Shown here: positions 22,810 to 35,707 of the stretch, one piece after another | How the letters are laid out: each line of letters opens with the position of its first letter | Numbering within the stretch: position 1 is the first letter of the stretch | Assembly (NCBI RefSeq): GCF_000346465.2 | Contig: NC_034009.1 | Coordinates: forward strand, 22,406,706 to 22,470,705 | Direction: 5' to 3' | Source: Prunus persica | Lineage: Eukaryota; Streptophyta; Magnoliopsida; Rosales; Rosaceae | Length of the DNA stretch: 64,000 bases | Notes under the pieces: generated by a model | Databases searched by the model: none | Told to the model about the DNA's origin: nothing | What the model saw: only the letters and a program-made list of their open reading frames with translations | Made by a program: the position numbers and the translations under genes

Positions 22810-23399
22810 TAGGGGTGGGCACGGTTCGGTTTGGACCGGTTTTTGCCTCAAATTAGAACCGATCCAATACTATTCATCCGGTTTGGTTCGGTTCGGTTTT
22901 AATAAAAAAAATTTCAAAAACTGTCCGGTTCGGTTTGAACCGGTTTCGGTCCGGTTCCGGTTCGGTTCGGTTTTGAACCGGATTATAAAAATTATTTTTT
23001 AAAATTACTTTTTAATACAATTCTCAACTGAAATATTATTTTTTTACTTGAAAATTAACAAATTATTCAATTTCATATAAAAAATAAATATTAAAGTGAG
23101 AAAATAGAGATATTTTGACATTGAACTTGGATAAATATTATGTTTTTTTTAGTGAAATTAAAAATATAGCATTAAATATAAATATATATATTGAAATTAT
23201 ATATTTTTTTAGTTTCACCGGTTCGGTTCGGCCCGGTTCGGTTTTTGAAGACATGGAACCGGATCCGGAACCGGTCCAAACCGGTCCGGTTCGGTTTTTG
23301 ACCGGTTTTTGACTTTTTGGTCAACTCGGTTTTTTTCCGGTTTGGTTCGGTGCGGTTTGGTTTGGATTTCCGGTTCGCCGGTTTGAGTGCCCACCCCTA
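22810..23399. mobile_element. Non-autonomous hAT-type element with GGTTCGG-rich ends
   Basis: 590 bp bounded by inverted ends TAGGGGTGGGCAC and GTGCCCACCCCTA, and flanked by perfect 8-bp duplications CTGCTCAT (22802-22809 and 23400-23407), diagnostic of hAT insertion. Both end regions are packed with CGGTTCGG/ACCGGTT motifs around an AT-rich core (22980-23210). No transposase frame. The family TAGGGGTGGGC is widespread in plants. Confidence 0.93.
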
Positions 23400-23407
23400 C
23401 TGCTCAT

Positions 23408-24910
23408 GGTGTCTCAGTCTCCAATATTAGGCTTTCTCTGTCACTATCAAATTTCTTTGTGGATATTTTGAAAAAGGTTAAAGGAGAGAGAAATATTTTT
23501 AAAAGAAGCTAAAATGGACAAAAATACCCTTATTTATTTTTGAATTTCCTAAAAAATCCTTTACATTTGCATGTCTTTGGTTTAAAAGTTAAGGGATCTT
23601 GCTGTCTTTTTTGAAAAAAATTTAACTTTTTCTATAAGTAAAAAAAAAAATTGTGATTAAAACTTAAATTTACTATTTCTTTGTTACTCTGCTCTGCTGT
23701 GCTTCATTCCATGTTAGTCAATTTGACCCGCGAAATCTGCTAAATATGCTAACTTTTGCATTAATAGTGGGAGTGAGTTGGCTTCATGTCGTTTTCTCTT
23801 CCTCTCCTTTCTTTCTAATCTCTTGTTTTTTTTTTTTTTATAGAATATTTTCAATTGAGAGACGTGATAATATATTAAACTCATACACACTACATAAATA
23901 CTATGACTCAAACCCATAACCTTTCCTAAGAGAACAATTACTTCAAACTACTACACTACTAAGCCATTTGACTTTCCCTTCTCTTTTGGTTCTCTACAGT
24001 TACTTACCAATGCTTTAGACAGCAAAAGTTTCTCTCAAAAGTAGATACAACCACCCTCTTTCCCTCCGTAATTTGTTCCATTTGGAGCAATCCAAAAATG
24101 ATCATAAATTTTGTTACATTCAGATACAACCACGTATACTCTCATTGACCAACTTCTTATTGCTCGACTTATTTTATGATAATAACCCACAAAAGAAGTC
24201 TTAATTACTGACACCAATTGTGATCTAATGACTGTAATTAGTGACTTAATTTAAATTTAGTGAGGCATGTTATCACAGTTATGGAGGGCCATTTCTCTGA
24301 CCATTTTTAGACTTTTTTATGTACAAAAATCTTGGGAGAGATCAATCCTCTCGGAAGCATCATTACTTTTTCTGAACAAGAAGACATCACCTCATCCAAT
24401 TATTCCTTATCTTAGTAAATCCCTCTAAAATACTTCCAAAACATTTCGAAGTTCGAGCAACCCCTCGTGGCCTTGGGGTTAAAGATGAAAACACACCGAC
24501 CCATCTGCCCTCTTTGCTGTTGGCAGACCAATTATTTTTGCCTTTTCTTTGAGATCATGATGCTGCTGGGAATCAATCAAACCAAGAAAACCATGTGCTC
24601 ACATGAAACCATGATACGTGGATCAATACACATAAACTCTTATTATATATATATATATATATAAAAATATAATAGTTTCTGAAACTAGAATAACAACCGA
24701 ATTAACGATAATAACTTATGAAAGCCATATGTGGAAGTAAACCCCCCAGTACAATAAGAAATTGAATTGACGTAAACAAACCCCCTCCACCTCCAAATTA
24801 AACACCAAGTAGGTGTTAGGCAGAACTGCTAATTAATTAGGGGTGTTTAACTTTAATTTAATTTAATTGAAAACAGTGTTACTGTGTCTGCATGCATGGG
24901 TTTGATAAAT
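23408..24910. other. Intergenic; SINE-like copy, small hairpin, AT run
   Basis: No supported gene. It contains a SINE-like unit (entry below), the small hairpin AACCCC-TCGTGGCCT-TGGGGTT near 24460-24481, and an AT microsatellite at about 24643-24662. Confidence 0.55.
23823..23966 (-). mobile_element. tRNA-derived SINE-like element
   Basis: Read on the minus strand: box A-like TGGCTTAGTAG near 23965, box B-like GGTTTGAGTCA near 23912, then an A-rich 3' end (T-run on plus at 23825-23837). Spacing suits a tRNA-derived SINE. Target duplications are not clear. Confidence 0.55.
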
Positions 24911-26606
24911 TTATATGTCTCTGTCTCTCTTGCACTCGGGTGGGAGGGTGGGGTATCTGACTCTGTCAGTGCAGTAGTTGTAGATGGTGAATTTCTGGCG
25001 GACCCACTTGAGCCTCCTCCATTGATTAGCATCAAGGTCCTGGAACTCCTTCTGGTCCCACCATCTCTGGCCCTGCGTGGCACAGAATTTGGCCTCCACC
25101 GAGGCCTCACAGCCGTCGATGTGGAAGCCCTTGTACGTGGCAATGAAAGGGGCCTTGGACCAATCGGTCTTTTCCAGCCCACCCCTTGTGGCCCAATCGT
25201 CTGCGTTCCACAAGCTAGAGTACAGCTTCATGGGTTGGTTGAACGGGAATTTCACTCCCAAATCTTTGCTGTTTTTGAACACCCTGATTGGTATGTCGTC
25301 CACGAAGAATCTGATTTCATGACCATACACCAACATAAAAAGACACATTAGCCCCATATGGGATTTTACCAAATATTATAAGACGAAAACATGGATCGTA
25401 TCAAAAAAGTTGGAAAAAAGAAAAAGTGGGAAGAAAAAATGGAGACTCTCCCTCTCCCTCCCCGTCCCTCCCCCCACCAAACAAAATAGGGTGTATTGGG
25501 GTTGCCTACCGTGTTCAAAAGTTTCGTCGGTTGAAAAAATGCACGAGTTTAGTCAAAGAAACTTTTATACTAAAAACCCACATTTCAATCATGGGTGTTT
25601 TTTTTTTCCGAAAATCACTCAATTGTTCAAACTCGGTAATTTAGAGCATGTACTAAAATAAAAAATAACGTTGATTTACTTGGGAATGGCTAGCTACGTT
25701 TTTGTTCTTTTTCTCTTCATTTCTCAAAGGAATTTTTCTAGCTTTTTATAGATACTACTTTGGTTATTAATTATGCCGAAAATTGTGCATTAATTGAGAC
25801 ATGAAATTTGCTGAAACTAGTATATTTTTTAATATGCATAAGAAAACAGAGGAAATTTAAGGCAAAAAGGGTGAAAGAGGAACTTACACAATCTGGTAGA
25901 GATTCCAGAGGACAGAGTAGGAGTGGTAAGCTGCGGTTGGGTCGAACCAGAGGAAAATCCTCTGTTCTCTATCACCTTTTCCTCCGGTGAACACATTGGT
26001 TTGCAAAATGTAAGGCTGCCCTGTCCTGTTTCCCAGGAATTCAAAGTCTATCTCATCGTGCTCAGCGTTTTGAGAAGATAGCTGCATTAGTGTACATATA
26101 AAACATATATACATTTGTGAGTTGATTGCCTATTTCTAAGTTTCAAACTTTGGTAGCCCAAAACAAAGATTTTTACGCGGAAATGAAAGAAACTGAGAAA
26201 CAATACTTACATAGTAAGCAGTGACAGTTCCGGCAGAGTCACCGGGAACCAACTTGATTTGCATATGGAAGTGGCCAAACAAGTAGTTTCCTTTTGATTG
26301 GAAGCCAGTGCCTTTAAAAATGAAAACCCAAGAAACAGTAAGCATACATGAATACGAAAGTTGAAAACTTGCTCACAAAATAATACAAAAGATTCTTTTC
26401 TTTTCTTTTTTCCTACCTGTGTATTTGTCCAGATGAAGCTGAATCTCATTGCCTCCATTGAAGTACTTGATGTGATCAAAAGCCCAGGTGGGCTGATAGT
26501 TTCTGCCAAATGGCACTGATATAGGCTTTCTTGGGGGAGCTCCCATTGTTGCAGAGACCAAACACAGCAAACTCACAAACAGCGTCCATTGTTGGTAAGA
26601 AGCCAT
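24911..26606 (-). CDS. XTH: Xyloglucan endotransglucosylase/hydrolase, XTH4/XTH5-like
   Basis: Four exons on the minus strand, 26606-26417, 26311-26211, 26081-25888, 25310-24911, keep frame for 294 aa, the family's usual size. Residues 1-22 form a secretion signal ([14 protein letters not shown]). The GH16 active site [11 protein letters not shown] lies at about 105-115, with catalytic Glu 107 and Glu 111, directly followed by the conserved N-glycosylation site [24 protein letters not shown] and [15 protein letters not shown] line the cleft. The XTH C-terminal domain with paired Cys ends [10 protein letters not shown], as in Arabidopsis XTH4/5. The enzyme cuts and rejoins xyloglucan in the cell wall. 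Exon 3 ends GT|GTAAGT. A GA microsatellite lies in the leader at about 26754-26771. Confidence 0.96.
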
Positions 26607-28853
26607 TTCTCTGCACAAAAACAAAAGCTCCCAAAGATGAAATTAGCAAAGCTTTGGACTTGAAAAGCAGCGTTCTTTAAGCTCCTAACAACATAAAAAC
26701 TGTATGGTCTTCAAGATTTTAGAGCATTACCTCCAGCACAGAGGGTGAGGAAGAGAGAGAGAGAGAGAGAGATACTTGAGGTGTGATGAGGAAAAAGGGG
26801 GGAGGGCAAGTCCTTTTGTAGTGTCTGATTTCATCTGCATTACATAATTGAAGGGTTCTGTTAAAATTGTTTAACCTGTCGTCAAAATTAATTAAAAATG
26901 ATTTAAGAGATTATTAAAATAGACTAGTAGCATAACAGCTGTTCAATTTTATTTTTTTTGCCCTTTTGGCAGAGAGGAAGGGACTTTTCAGTTTTGGGCA
27001 CACAGATAAAGAATGTGTTTGAAATTATAAACTTACAATTATGGCTTTCTTTTACTCTTCCTTTCTCCATCACTCTGTCTCAGTTTTTGTCTTGTGGCCA
27101 ATGAGAAATGAGAGCCTGGCTGGCCGTATTGAACCTGGGCCACTCGGAGGAGACGCCATGGAGAAAAGTACTGCTCTTACACTTTTTGTGTTCGTCTCTT
27201 TATCTATGGGTTACATTTGGACACAGCTAGCTCTTTGCGTGAAACTGGGAACTGCTTGCCTGTATCCAGGCAAAGGGTCGGCATCATTTTAGCCATAATT
27301 CGGTCGATAAAATTGGCCAATTGTGGAATTCATATGTGGAAGCAACTAATTGTATTGCTTTATTTAAATCTCCCATCAAAGCCACCAATAGAAAGTAAAT
27401 GGGTGAGGATTTTCATTATCAAAGATAAACTTTAAAAGTAAACGACGCAAGTGGTTTTAAGTCTTATCTCTTTTGATGATTTTGAATTTGAAATTTTAAT
27501 TAGGATGCATATATGTTAGCGTTTCTTCGATTATGCGTGATCGTTAATGAAGGCCTATTAGATTGTCTTAATTTTTATATTAGACCGCTCTTTTATTGTA
27601 ATAGCCCTTTATAGTTAGTTTGTATTGATATTTTATGATTAATAATTTTTTTTACTGAATTATAAATGTAATCTTAAAATTTTTTAACAACAAAAAAAAT
27701 ATTTATTATTGCATTCGAGATTTTAGATTTTGATTTCCTCCTATATATTAATAAAATAAAATAACAAGTGCATAGGATGAAGCCCAGATATTTGTAATGC
27801 ACGTGCAGACCGGTGCTCAGAGCTTTCCGTTACGGGATTGTGACACATACTATACGTAATGCAGAGCCCCTAATCTACGGTGAAAACAGCCTCCTCATCC
27901 AGAACAGTTTTCTTGGTTTATTTATTTATTTATTAGTTTAGGATTACTTGGTTCACAAATTAGCAACTCAGCATTGGAAATGGACCATGCGAGGTGCGTT
28001 GGTTGGAGTGAGAAAATTTCATATGGTGTGCCATGCGCATAGATGGATGTGTCACGTTTGAGATTTTGATAAGGGGCCAATTGAAAAATGATAAATGGAC
28101 CAACTATTCAAGTTAAAAAGTTAGTCTTTATTTTTTAAAATTTATACGCGCGCGTAAATAACTATAAGCATGAACAAGTGATCGTAGCAGTGTTTCATTA
28201 ATTTTTAACGGCGAGAAACAAAACAGAAGGATGGAAAAATGAGATGAGGTAGGGTAGGGTAGGATGGGATTGGATTGGATTGGGAGGTGCACATGAGGTC
28301 ATGAATATAAACAACATCATGTGGATGGTCTAGCAACAGTTGTAACCTGAGCACATGACATGAATCCCCTCAATCTACATAATGTTGTGTTAATATTAAA
28401 TAATAATGCAGACTTAGACTTGGTTTTGACAGAGAAAGGACGTGTTGCCTAATGCCAATGAGATGAAACAATGTCCTGCACTGCATCTTCAGTTGATTCC
28501 TGAAACAAAACTAGTACAGGCTTTTTTGGGGGGGTTGTGTTCCAGCTCTATCCAATTCGAAACCTGTCCTCTTCCACTCCAGTTGTAATCTGTCAGATTT
28601 GGTTGATGCCCATATTGACTCCTCCATTCAAATTTAAACCTGCTTCTGCTTTTTTTGTTTTGTTTTGTCTACATCTTTTGTTGTCTTCTCTTCCAACTAG
28701 TCTGTCACGTAGGCTCCCCCTTCATTAATTTAGCCAACCCAACAACTCTTGTAGGTATAAAATAATGAATATAATGTTAATGCACACCAAAATCTCAAGG
28801 CGGTAACCTTTTCAGTTTCTTTTTTTCTGAAGCTTTTAGTTTTTATTTTTTTG
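26607..28853. other. XTH upstream region and intergenic DNA
   Basis: 5' leader with (GA)n, then AT-rich sequence without a supported gene. Frames at 27041-27435 and 28537-28728 lack family features and splice context. GGGTAGGGTAGGATGGGATT-like short repeats occur near 28245-28285. Confidence 0.55.
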
Positions 28854-29214
28854 GAGCATTTTCAATGCAATAGGCAAATCTCATTTATTTTGCCACATCA
28901 GTATTTTTCTTGTCCGAATGAAATAGATAAATGGATAAGCAATATATATATATAGACTCTCCTCTCCTCGACAAGATAACGTTGCCTACTTCAAAATAAA
29001 TAAGCATATAGCGCCCCACATATTTTTATTATTATAAAATACAACTTTCTTTCGTTTTTTGTGGTTATAAAATTTCTACCTACCCACTACTTCAAATAAA
29101 TATAATAATAATATTGCATTGTATAGTTTATTTGCCTAGTTCGTTGAAGTTATCAGATTTTTTTCTCAAGAAATGAGCGAATAGACAACATGTCACGTCA
29201 ATCTGAATATGCTC
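28854..29214. mobile_element. Possible MITE with GAGCAT ends
   Basis: Ends GAGCATTTTCAATG and, inverted on the right, GAGCATATTCAGATTG enclose about 360 bp of AT-rich non-coding sequence. The look is that of Harbinger/Tourist-like MITEs, but flanks (TTG and TAA) are not a clean duplication. Confidence 0.5.
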
Positions 29215-30807
29215 TAAGGATAGACTTAGAGATGAAGAATGGGAGAGAAATGTTACTAGGATGTAGATGGAAGAAATATTTCGAAGCCAAATATAATTTT
29301 AAGAGAGATATCATTTTTTATTATGCATTGGATATTGTTTCGTAGTTCCTGCAAATTACCATTTGACACATATATAAAAATAATTCATCAAAAATCAAAG
29401 AAGAAGAAAACACACATATCAAATTGTGATTGACAAAACAATAAAAATTCATACTTCCAAGAAAAGAGACAAGTATTTTTCTTATCAATTTGATTTATAT
29501 ATGCATGTAAAGACTGAAGCTGAATTATACAACTCAAAGTTATAAGTCAGCTCTTAATTTCAAGTGTCAGCGACGCCTTGATAATTAAATCAAATTAATA
29601 ATAATCCGAAACCCCTCGTAGATTTACAGTTTTTATATATTGAATAGAAGCCTGGGATCAAAAGAAGTTGCCTCGTTTGGAAACCACTGCTCAGCTCAGC
29701 TTCTCTTCACAGATCCCCATGCATGTCCAAAGCAAATAACACCGGAACCAGATACTTGTTTGTTTTTATAACAGGAGGTCAGAATCAGTTGACTTCGTTA
29801 ACTTATTATGTCCAAATTAATTAAGGCTTAAAACGTATATTAATTTGGCACCCAAGGGCTGAAAGCTGTATTCGATGATGCATCATCCAATCCAATCCAA
29901 TCCAATCAATTATTATCCTGGAAAGTCTTCGCCCTCTCAACTCGATTGAATTTAGGATCCAACTTTGAGCCAAGACATGTGGCATTAATGATTATTTGAC
30001 GTGTAATCTGGTTCCAGTCTCTCTGATTAGGCTATAAGCAAAATTAAGCATGCATAAACATGAAGATGAATCATATGATACGATTCCCCTAAATCAAAAT
30101 GGGGTCACAATTACAAACAAATCATTCATTCATTCATTCATTATAAATTATATTAGCTTAGCTGTCCAAAATTGTTGGGAGGGAGGGGAGAGAGAGTCTC
30201 AATAATTCGAAAGAGCCAGCTTAATAATTATATTAGACCAACTTACATTACATGCTGCACGCTCCATGTTCACGTTTGGTGCCTGCTGCTCTCACAACAT
30301 TGCCAACGACACTTTAAATTCGTAGGCGCCACCCACAATTCCTATATCTTCTTGCCTCACTGCCATATCTTATTTATTATTTTGCTACATGTATAAAAAT
30401 TAACCCAAGTGCAAATTTGTGCATATATTGTTCAATTGGTGATGATAATAACAAATTTAAAATAGTAACTATAAACGAGCAGCGGACGCACAACGGGACT
30501 AACGAGGTCACATACAAATCTAACTACTAACTTTTTCATATAATTGACTTTGAATCTTCGGCGCAAGTACAATATATTGACGCATGGACTGAATTATTAG
30601 TATTAACCCTTTTATTTTTGGCTCATTCAATGTGGTAGTCCTAGTCATTTTTAGCAGTATTATTAGGAGATAACTACTTCTAACTAACTATTTCATGAAC
30701 CTAAATTTGGTTTTAACTTTTAGCAGCCGTTACCCTATTAAGTAGACACGTGAAGAAGGTTAGCACATTTTTTGGTATTAAATAAATCAATTTGAACATA
30801 AATGTTT
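29215..30807. other. Intergenic, no gene seen
   Basis: AT-rich; contains (CCAAT)n near 29888-29907 and (ATTC)n near 30123-30142. Frame 30172-30396 has no recognisable domain. Confidence 0.55.
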
Positions 30808-30931
30808 TTTTTTTCGCCAAAGTTAAGAAGGAGAGGGGAAAAAACTCACATACACACAGATATTATGAGTTCTTAAACCCATGACCACTTGAGGGCAAAC
30901 CAAATACATGTACCAATCCAACTAACACCCT
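30808..30931 (-). mobile_element. SINE-like element
   Basis: On the minus strand a box A-like TAGTTGGATTGG is followed by a degenerate box B (GGTTTAAGAAC) and an A-run (plus-strand T-run at 30807-30815). It differs from the GCTTGTAGC SINE family elsewhere in the window. Confidence 0.45.
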
Positions 30932-31421
30932 ATTAGTATTGGAAAATACATGTTGAGTAAGCCCAAAATAAATGAATTTGAAAATATTGCAAAAACATAG
31001 ATGAAACTCACATGGATTATGGGTCATCATTGAGCTGGCCCAGTATTAAAATATTAGGGTCGGATTGGAGATGGGCTGAGCTTGGCATCCAGGCTTGGCT
31101 TGGGCACGGCCACCCAAAGAAACTTGATAACACTTCGTATTGGGTGAAAATATATGCGATCAAATCCAATGGGCTTAGAACCCTTGGGCGGGCTTGATGC
31201 AGGCTTTTCAGACTGCAAAGGAAATGATGATCTCAATATCAAATTTGTCGCACTATATTTTGATTTTCCACGTGATTAGAGCTTTTTCCTCTATTGTCAA
31301 ACTCTTCTATATAAAAAAACAAAAAGACGGTCGCAGATTCGAAAATCTTACCCAATTGACCATTTAGATCAGTTACATTCATATTTTTACTTACTTCTTA
31401 TCTATTTGACCATTTAATTTA

Positions 31422-31933
31422 AGGGATATTTGTTGAAATGTCACATGAACTTATACTTTAGTTTCAATTTGTCACCTAAAAAAAAAATTTAAGTGGATTG
31501 TCACCTGAATTTTTCAAAATCCATAATTTGTCACCTGAGTTTAACATCATCCAATTTTCCATTTATTTTCAAGGGTATTTTAGTCTTTTTATTTTCAAAG
31601 ATATTTTTAAAATGAAAAAAATTATTATTAAAAAAATAAAGCTTAAATGCAAAAATGGATGGGGGTTAAATGTGAAAAGATATATAATTTTTATAATTTT
31701 CAAGGGTCTTTTCATAATTTTTTTATAATGAAATTTCAATTTTTAAAATACTCTTGAAAATAAAAAGACTAAAATACTCTTAAAAATAGTTGGAAAATTG
31801 GATGATGTTAGTTAAAGTCATGTGACAAATCATGAATTTTGAAAAATTCAGGTGACATTTCACTTAAATTTTTTTTTTCAGATGACAAATTGAAACTAAG
31901 GTATAAATTTATATGACATTTCAACGAATATCC
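31422..31933. mobile_element. Fold-back Mutator-like MITE
   Basis: Two long inverted arms, about 31424-31610 and 31735-31933, pair over almost 200 bp around a 125-bp centre. They begin GGGATATTTGTTGAAATGTC and GGATATTCGTTGAAATG. Both ends are flanked by the identical 9-mer TTTAATTTA (31413-31421 and 31934-31942), the duplication length of Mutator elements. No transposase. The small frame inside is palindrome shadow. Confidence 0.88.
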
Positions 31934-32704
31934 TTTAATTTAGTGACATTCAAATTTGTATATCGTATTTTGTTAAAAGTTATCGTGAATTCGGATTTCA
32001 TTGTCACTTGACTAATAAAATGAATGAAACTTGGTTCTTTTTCAGCATTGGTTGCTATATTTTCCAATGCACGAGAGTTGTAAAATGTAATTTATGAAAT
32101 AAAATAAAGTAAATGTTTGATTTCCCATCCTTCACCTACCGGCAATTTTCATATTTTCCCTTTCTAGAAAAACGCTCCCTGAACAGCAATGGTATGATAG
32201 AGTAGAGTTAGGAAAGATACTGACTGAATACGGAGCATCTTCTGGATTATAACATGATTGATTGGCATCTTATGGTTTTGTCTTTTTCCAATCAGCTGAC
32301 TTCCTTTATCTTTGTGTTGTTGTTGTGATTAAAGAAAGAGGATTAGATTTCTTTAATCAAATAAAGACAAGATGAAAATCATGCCACTATTGTTTTTTTT
32401 TTTGTATAAACTTGAAAAAAATATTAAGAATCGTGTGCGTATGAAATTTAGTCAAAGTCAAAGTCGGTCCTTGTCTCCGTTAATTTATTTATTTATTTTT
32501 TTGTTTAATGAAAAAATGACATATAATATCAGTGAATCCGCGTTCCACCTTCAAGCCGCGTCGCTCACTCCTGGACCCCTCCGCCCATTCTCACTTCGCT
32601 CCATCTCATTCCCATGTATGTATACATAACCCCGTGGTCTATAATATAGTCCTCCTTAGTCAATTCAACGATCTTGACTGCATTCGCGCATCTCCATTTT
32701 TAGT

Positions 32705-33033
32705 TTTATTTTTTATACAAGCGATATTGAAGGAGGGGAATTGAAACACAAAACCTTAGATTCAGGTAGTGATAGAGCCACCCTATTATATTATATATAA
32801 CATATAAAATTTATAATAAACAACTTATAATTGAAGTTAAAATGTCATTTAAAACAAATTAAACATGACTTATTTAGAAATATTTAGCTCTAAATATGTA
32901 ATTATTGAATACTTATGTGTTTTATATACTTGTATTTTCTACTTCAACCCCCCCTCCCCCAACTTTACAATTCTAGCGTCGCCCCTGAATTCAGAGTAAT
33001 CGTTTTAACCACTTGAGCTACAAGCCTCTTACA
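32705..33033 (-). mobile_element. SINE copy split by another insertion
   Basis: The minus strand carries the SINE head (AGGCTTGTAGCTCAAGTGG, box A) at about 33030-32990 and the SINE tail (CAATTCCCCTCC, TTCAATATCGCTTGTATAAA) at 32766-32705. It belongs to the same family as the copies at 34048-34161 and 54679-54774. The 220-bp block between is a separate insertion. Confidence 0.75.
32768..32988. mobile_element. Small insertion inside the SINE, hAT-like end
   Basis: About 220 bp, AT-rich, no coding. One end reads GCGTCGCCCCTG, which inverted is CAGGGGCGACGC, a typical hAT-type terminus; the other end begins near CAGGTAGTGATAGAGCCACC. ATTCAG occurs at both borders, so the exact duplication is uncertain. 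Confidence 0.5.
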
Positions 33034-34047
33034 TACATCTTCAATTTATATATATATCACAATGTGTCAACTTATGTAAATCACAATGTTACACGTGTCA
33101 AGTTATTTATTTGTCAAAGAAGTCAAGTGGTAATTTTGGTATATATATTATTGATTTCGCACAGTTAGGATAGGAGCAAAGACTATTATTGTTGATTGGT
33201 AATCGTATTGTTATTGGCGGCAATTGTCAACAACAAGAACAAAAGTAAACAGAGCACCAATCGATCAGTTGCCGTTTTCTTTATTCAGGTTACAAATTGG
33301 AGTAAGAATAATTAAAATGATGATTAAAGTGTCAAAACCATATAGAAATAAAGATCAATTAAAATTAGGGTTGAGAAATTAAAATTACAAGCATGCCCGA
33401 GGAGACTTGGAATTACTTAATCTCCTCCATGGTGTGTACGCAGTATTGAGTTAATTATTGTTGTTCCTAAATCAGCGCAAGCAAACTATGTAGAGTATTT
33501 ATGGACGTCGACCACTTGGCGTCATATTTATATATGCATGCTTTCCTTGTATGCTACGTACATTTAAGAGAAGAAGGAAGCGACTGAATTTATGATTCAA
33601 AGAATAATTACTGTTAGGGTTTCAATAGTCAAAAGTCATTCCTTCCGATGCTTTCTAAGAAATGGTCTAGTAAATGCCGGTGCTGCCGTATGTTCTACTA
33701 CTTTTTCCCAATGCATTCTTACCTAGTTACATTTTTTCTTAGGATGATTCCAAGACTCTTTCTTTATTGTTTTTTTTGCGAGGAGCTTTTATTTAAGTCA
33801 ATTCTTCAAATTACGTATACGCCAACCAATTTCCGGTAGAGTGGTTAGATTAATAGCCATCATAGCAAAAAATGCTTCATAATTTCTTAAATAGTAACTA
33901 AACTAATTAAATTATATGACCCAAAAGATAATCCAACTTTTAACACAAATTCCTTGGTCGCCAATTTAGAGTTATTTTCGTGATTGTATATCATCTCTAC
34001 AAAAGTATTTTTTATATATATTTTCTTAATTTTGAAGGGTATTGCAA
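33034..34047. other. Intergenic, no gene seen
   Basis: AT-rich; no frame with family features. Confidence 0.55.
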
Positions 34048-34161
34048 AAAAAGGAATTTAATTTTTATACAAGCGATATTGAATGAGGAGGGAATCGAAC
34101 TTAGCACTTTAGATATAAAAATAAATACTCTTAACTATTTGTGCTACAAGCCCTTACATAA
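34048..34161 (-). mobile_element. tRNA-derived SINE, complete copy
   Basis: Minus strand: GGGCTTGTAGCACAAATAG with box A, then box B AGTTCGATTCC near 34100 (consensus GGTTCGANTCC), then the tail TTCAATATCGCTTGTATAAA and an A-rich end. Flanked by perfect TATTGCAA duplications at 34040-34047 and 34162-34169. Confidence 0.85.
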
Positions 34162-34169
34162 TATTGCAA

Positions 34170-35338
34170 TACTTAATATATATATATATATATCTATAAC
34201 CATCGAACTAAAATCACCAAAATAATTATCATTAATCATTTGAGTCTTCCTCCATTGACCGACCAAAATTTCATATGAAAGTCGGAACATGTGAAATTGG
34301 GTGCAATCACGTAAACAAAATATGGTATCTAGGCACTAGCATTACTCGGGAAATAAAAAACTATAGCAAACGTCATTTGTTATCGAAATTCAAATGTACA
34401 CCTCAAAAAATGTCGACATGAATGGTAAGTTTAGACGGCATGTACACAAAGATGTGACATATAGCCGTAGTACCTCGTAATGTCATTCTCCGGCATCCCA
34501 CTCGATCTATTTTTGTTTGGTTCATCACCATTACCCCACCGGCCAACTCACCTACTCTATATATACGACACAGCATCTGCACATTGAATCTGACTACCAT
34601 GCATCTGCAAATTATAAAATGAGGTTTATTTATTTGTTTATCTTTGGGGTTAAAAGAGGTCGGCAAAAGACAAATTTATAATGTTTAATTTACTTCTTTA
34701 CTTAGCAGTTTAGGATATCAACTTCTCTTTAACTTTGATATCGTTATTCTACTCCATTCAATCACTTATAATTTTGTTTAGGATAATACTTGGGTCCTCA
34801 TCGGTCATGATCTTATCACCTTTATCCAAAATAATATCGTTACATGTGTCATTCTTTTTAATATTTAAACGAATATTTAGTTATTAGGCTAAGTCGGATA
34901 TTCAATAATTTTGATCTAATAAATTATACAACAAAAATAAAAATAAAAATGAATTAAGATAAAAAAATGGGATTTACATCTTTAAATTTTTATTCAGTTT
35001 ATTAGAACAAAAAATACATTTACATTCTCCAAGGTTAAGTCTTAGGTGATTGAGTCAGTTGAGTTACAATTTACACTTTACCACTGAAGTTGCTTTGACT
35101 AAGGCTATATAATTTTGGAAGGTAAAAAAAGAGAAAATGAAAAAAAGGAGGCACTCAAATCCTTGGTTGCAGGAATGAGTTGACCGGCATTGGCATTGCT
35201 TTCCTACAACTTTCTCATTTTTACTGAGTTTTCCTACCACTTTCTCCATCGCGTCTGCAGCTCTACACACAAATACCATTATCGTCATTAAAATAATAAT
35301 AAGAAGAAGAAGAACCCGCATCATCTGTATACGTATAT

Positions 35339-35341
<3 letters not shown>
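34170..35341. other. Intergenic upstream of RBOHD
   Basis: No supported gene; frames 34403-34666 and 35064-35324 lack domains. An AT microsatellite lies near 34178-34191. Confidence 0.55.

Positions 35342-35381
<40 letters not shown>
35342..35381. repeat. (TC)20 microsatellite in the RBOHD 5' region
   Basis: Uninterrupted TC dinucleotides about 330 bp before the RBOHD ATG, probably in the transcribed leader. Likely length-variable between individuals. Confidence 0.95.
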
Positions 35382-35384
<3 letters not shown>

Positions 35385-35707
35385 CTTCTGTGTGTGTGAG
35401 TTTTGAGAGCCAGCAATCCCCGCCTTGCTGTCGCTAATTTGCTTGCCTGATTTTTCTTCGCTTTTCTCATGCTCTTGACTTTTCTCAGTTCAAAGTCGCC
35501 TTCGTATTACTGCATGCTCTCACCACCCACGAGCTCCTCTCTTATTTATACTTCCCAAACACCTTCCATTTTAAACCCAAAACTTCTCGCTTCAGCCAAA
35601 AACCAAAACAAAAATAATCTCGAATCCCAATCTCTTTCTCATTTCTGTTACTTTTGTTTGTTGTTAACGGATTTTTTGGATACCGGGGAGAATTGAATCA
35701 GATTTCA

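Noticed and set aside
24884..25351. Plus-strand frame of 155 codons at the XTH locus
   Set aside because: Exact antisense of XTH exon 4, which has the family sequence.
34403..34666. 87-codon minus frame
   Set aside because: No family features, no splice or promoter context.
26820..35340. Possible hidden gene in the 8.5-kb gap between XTH and RBOHD
   Set aside because: No chain of exons with family motifs could be assembled on either strand; only repeats are supported. A non-coding RNA cannot be excluded from sequence alone.
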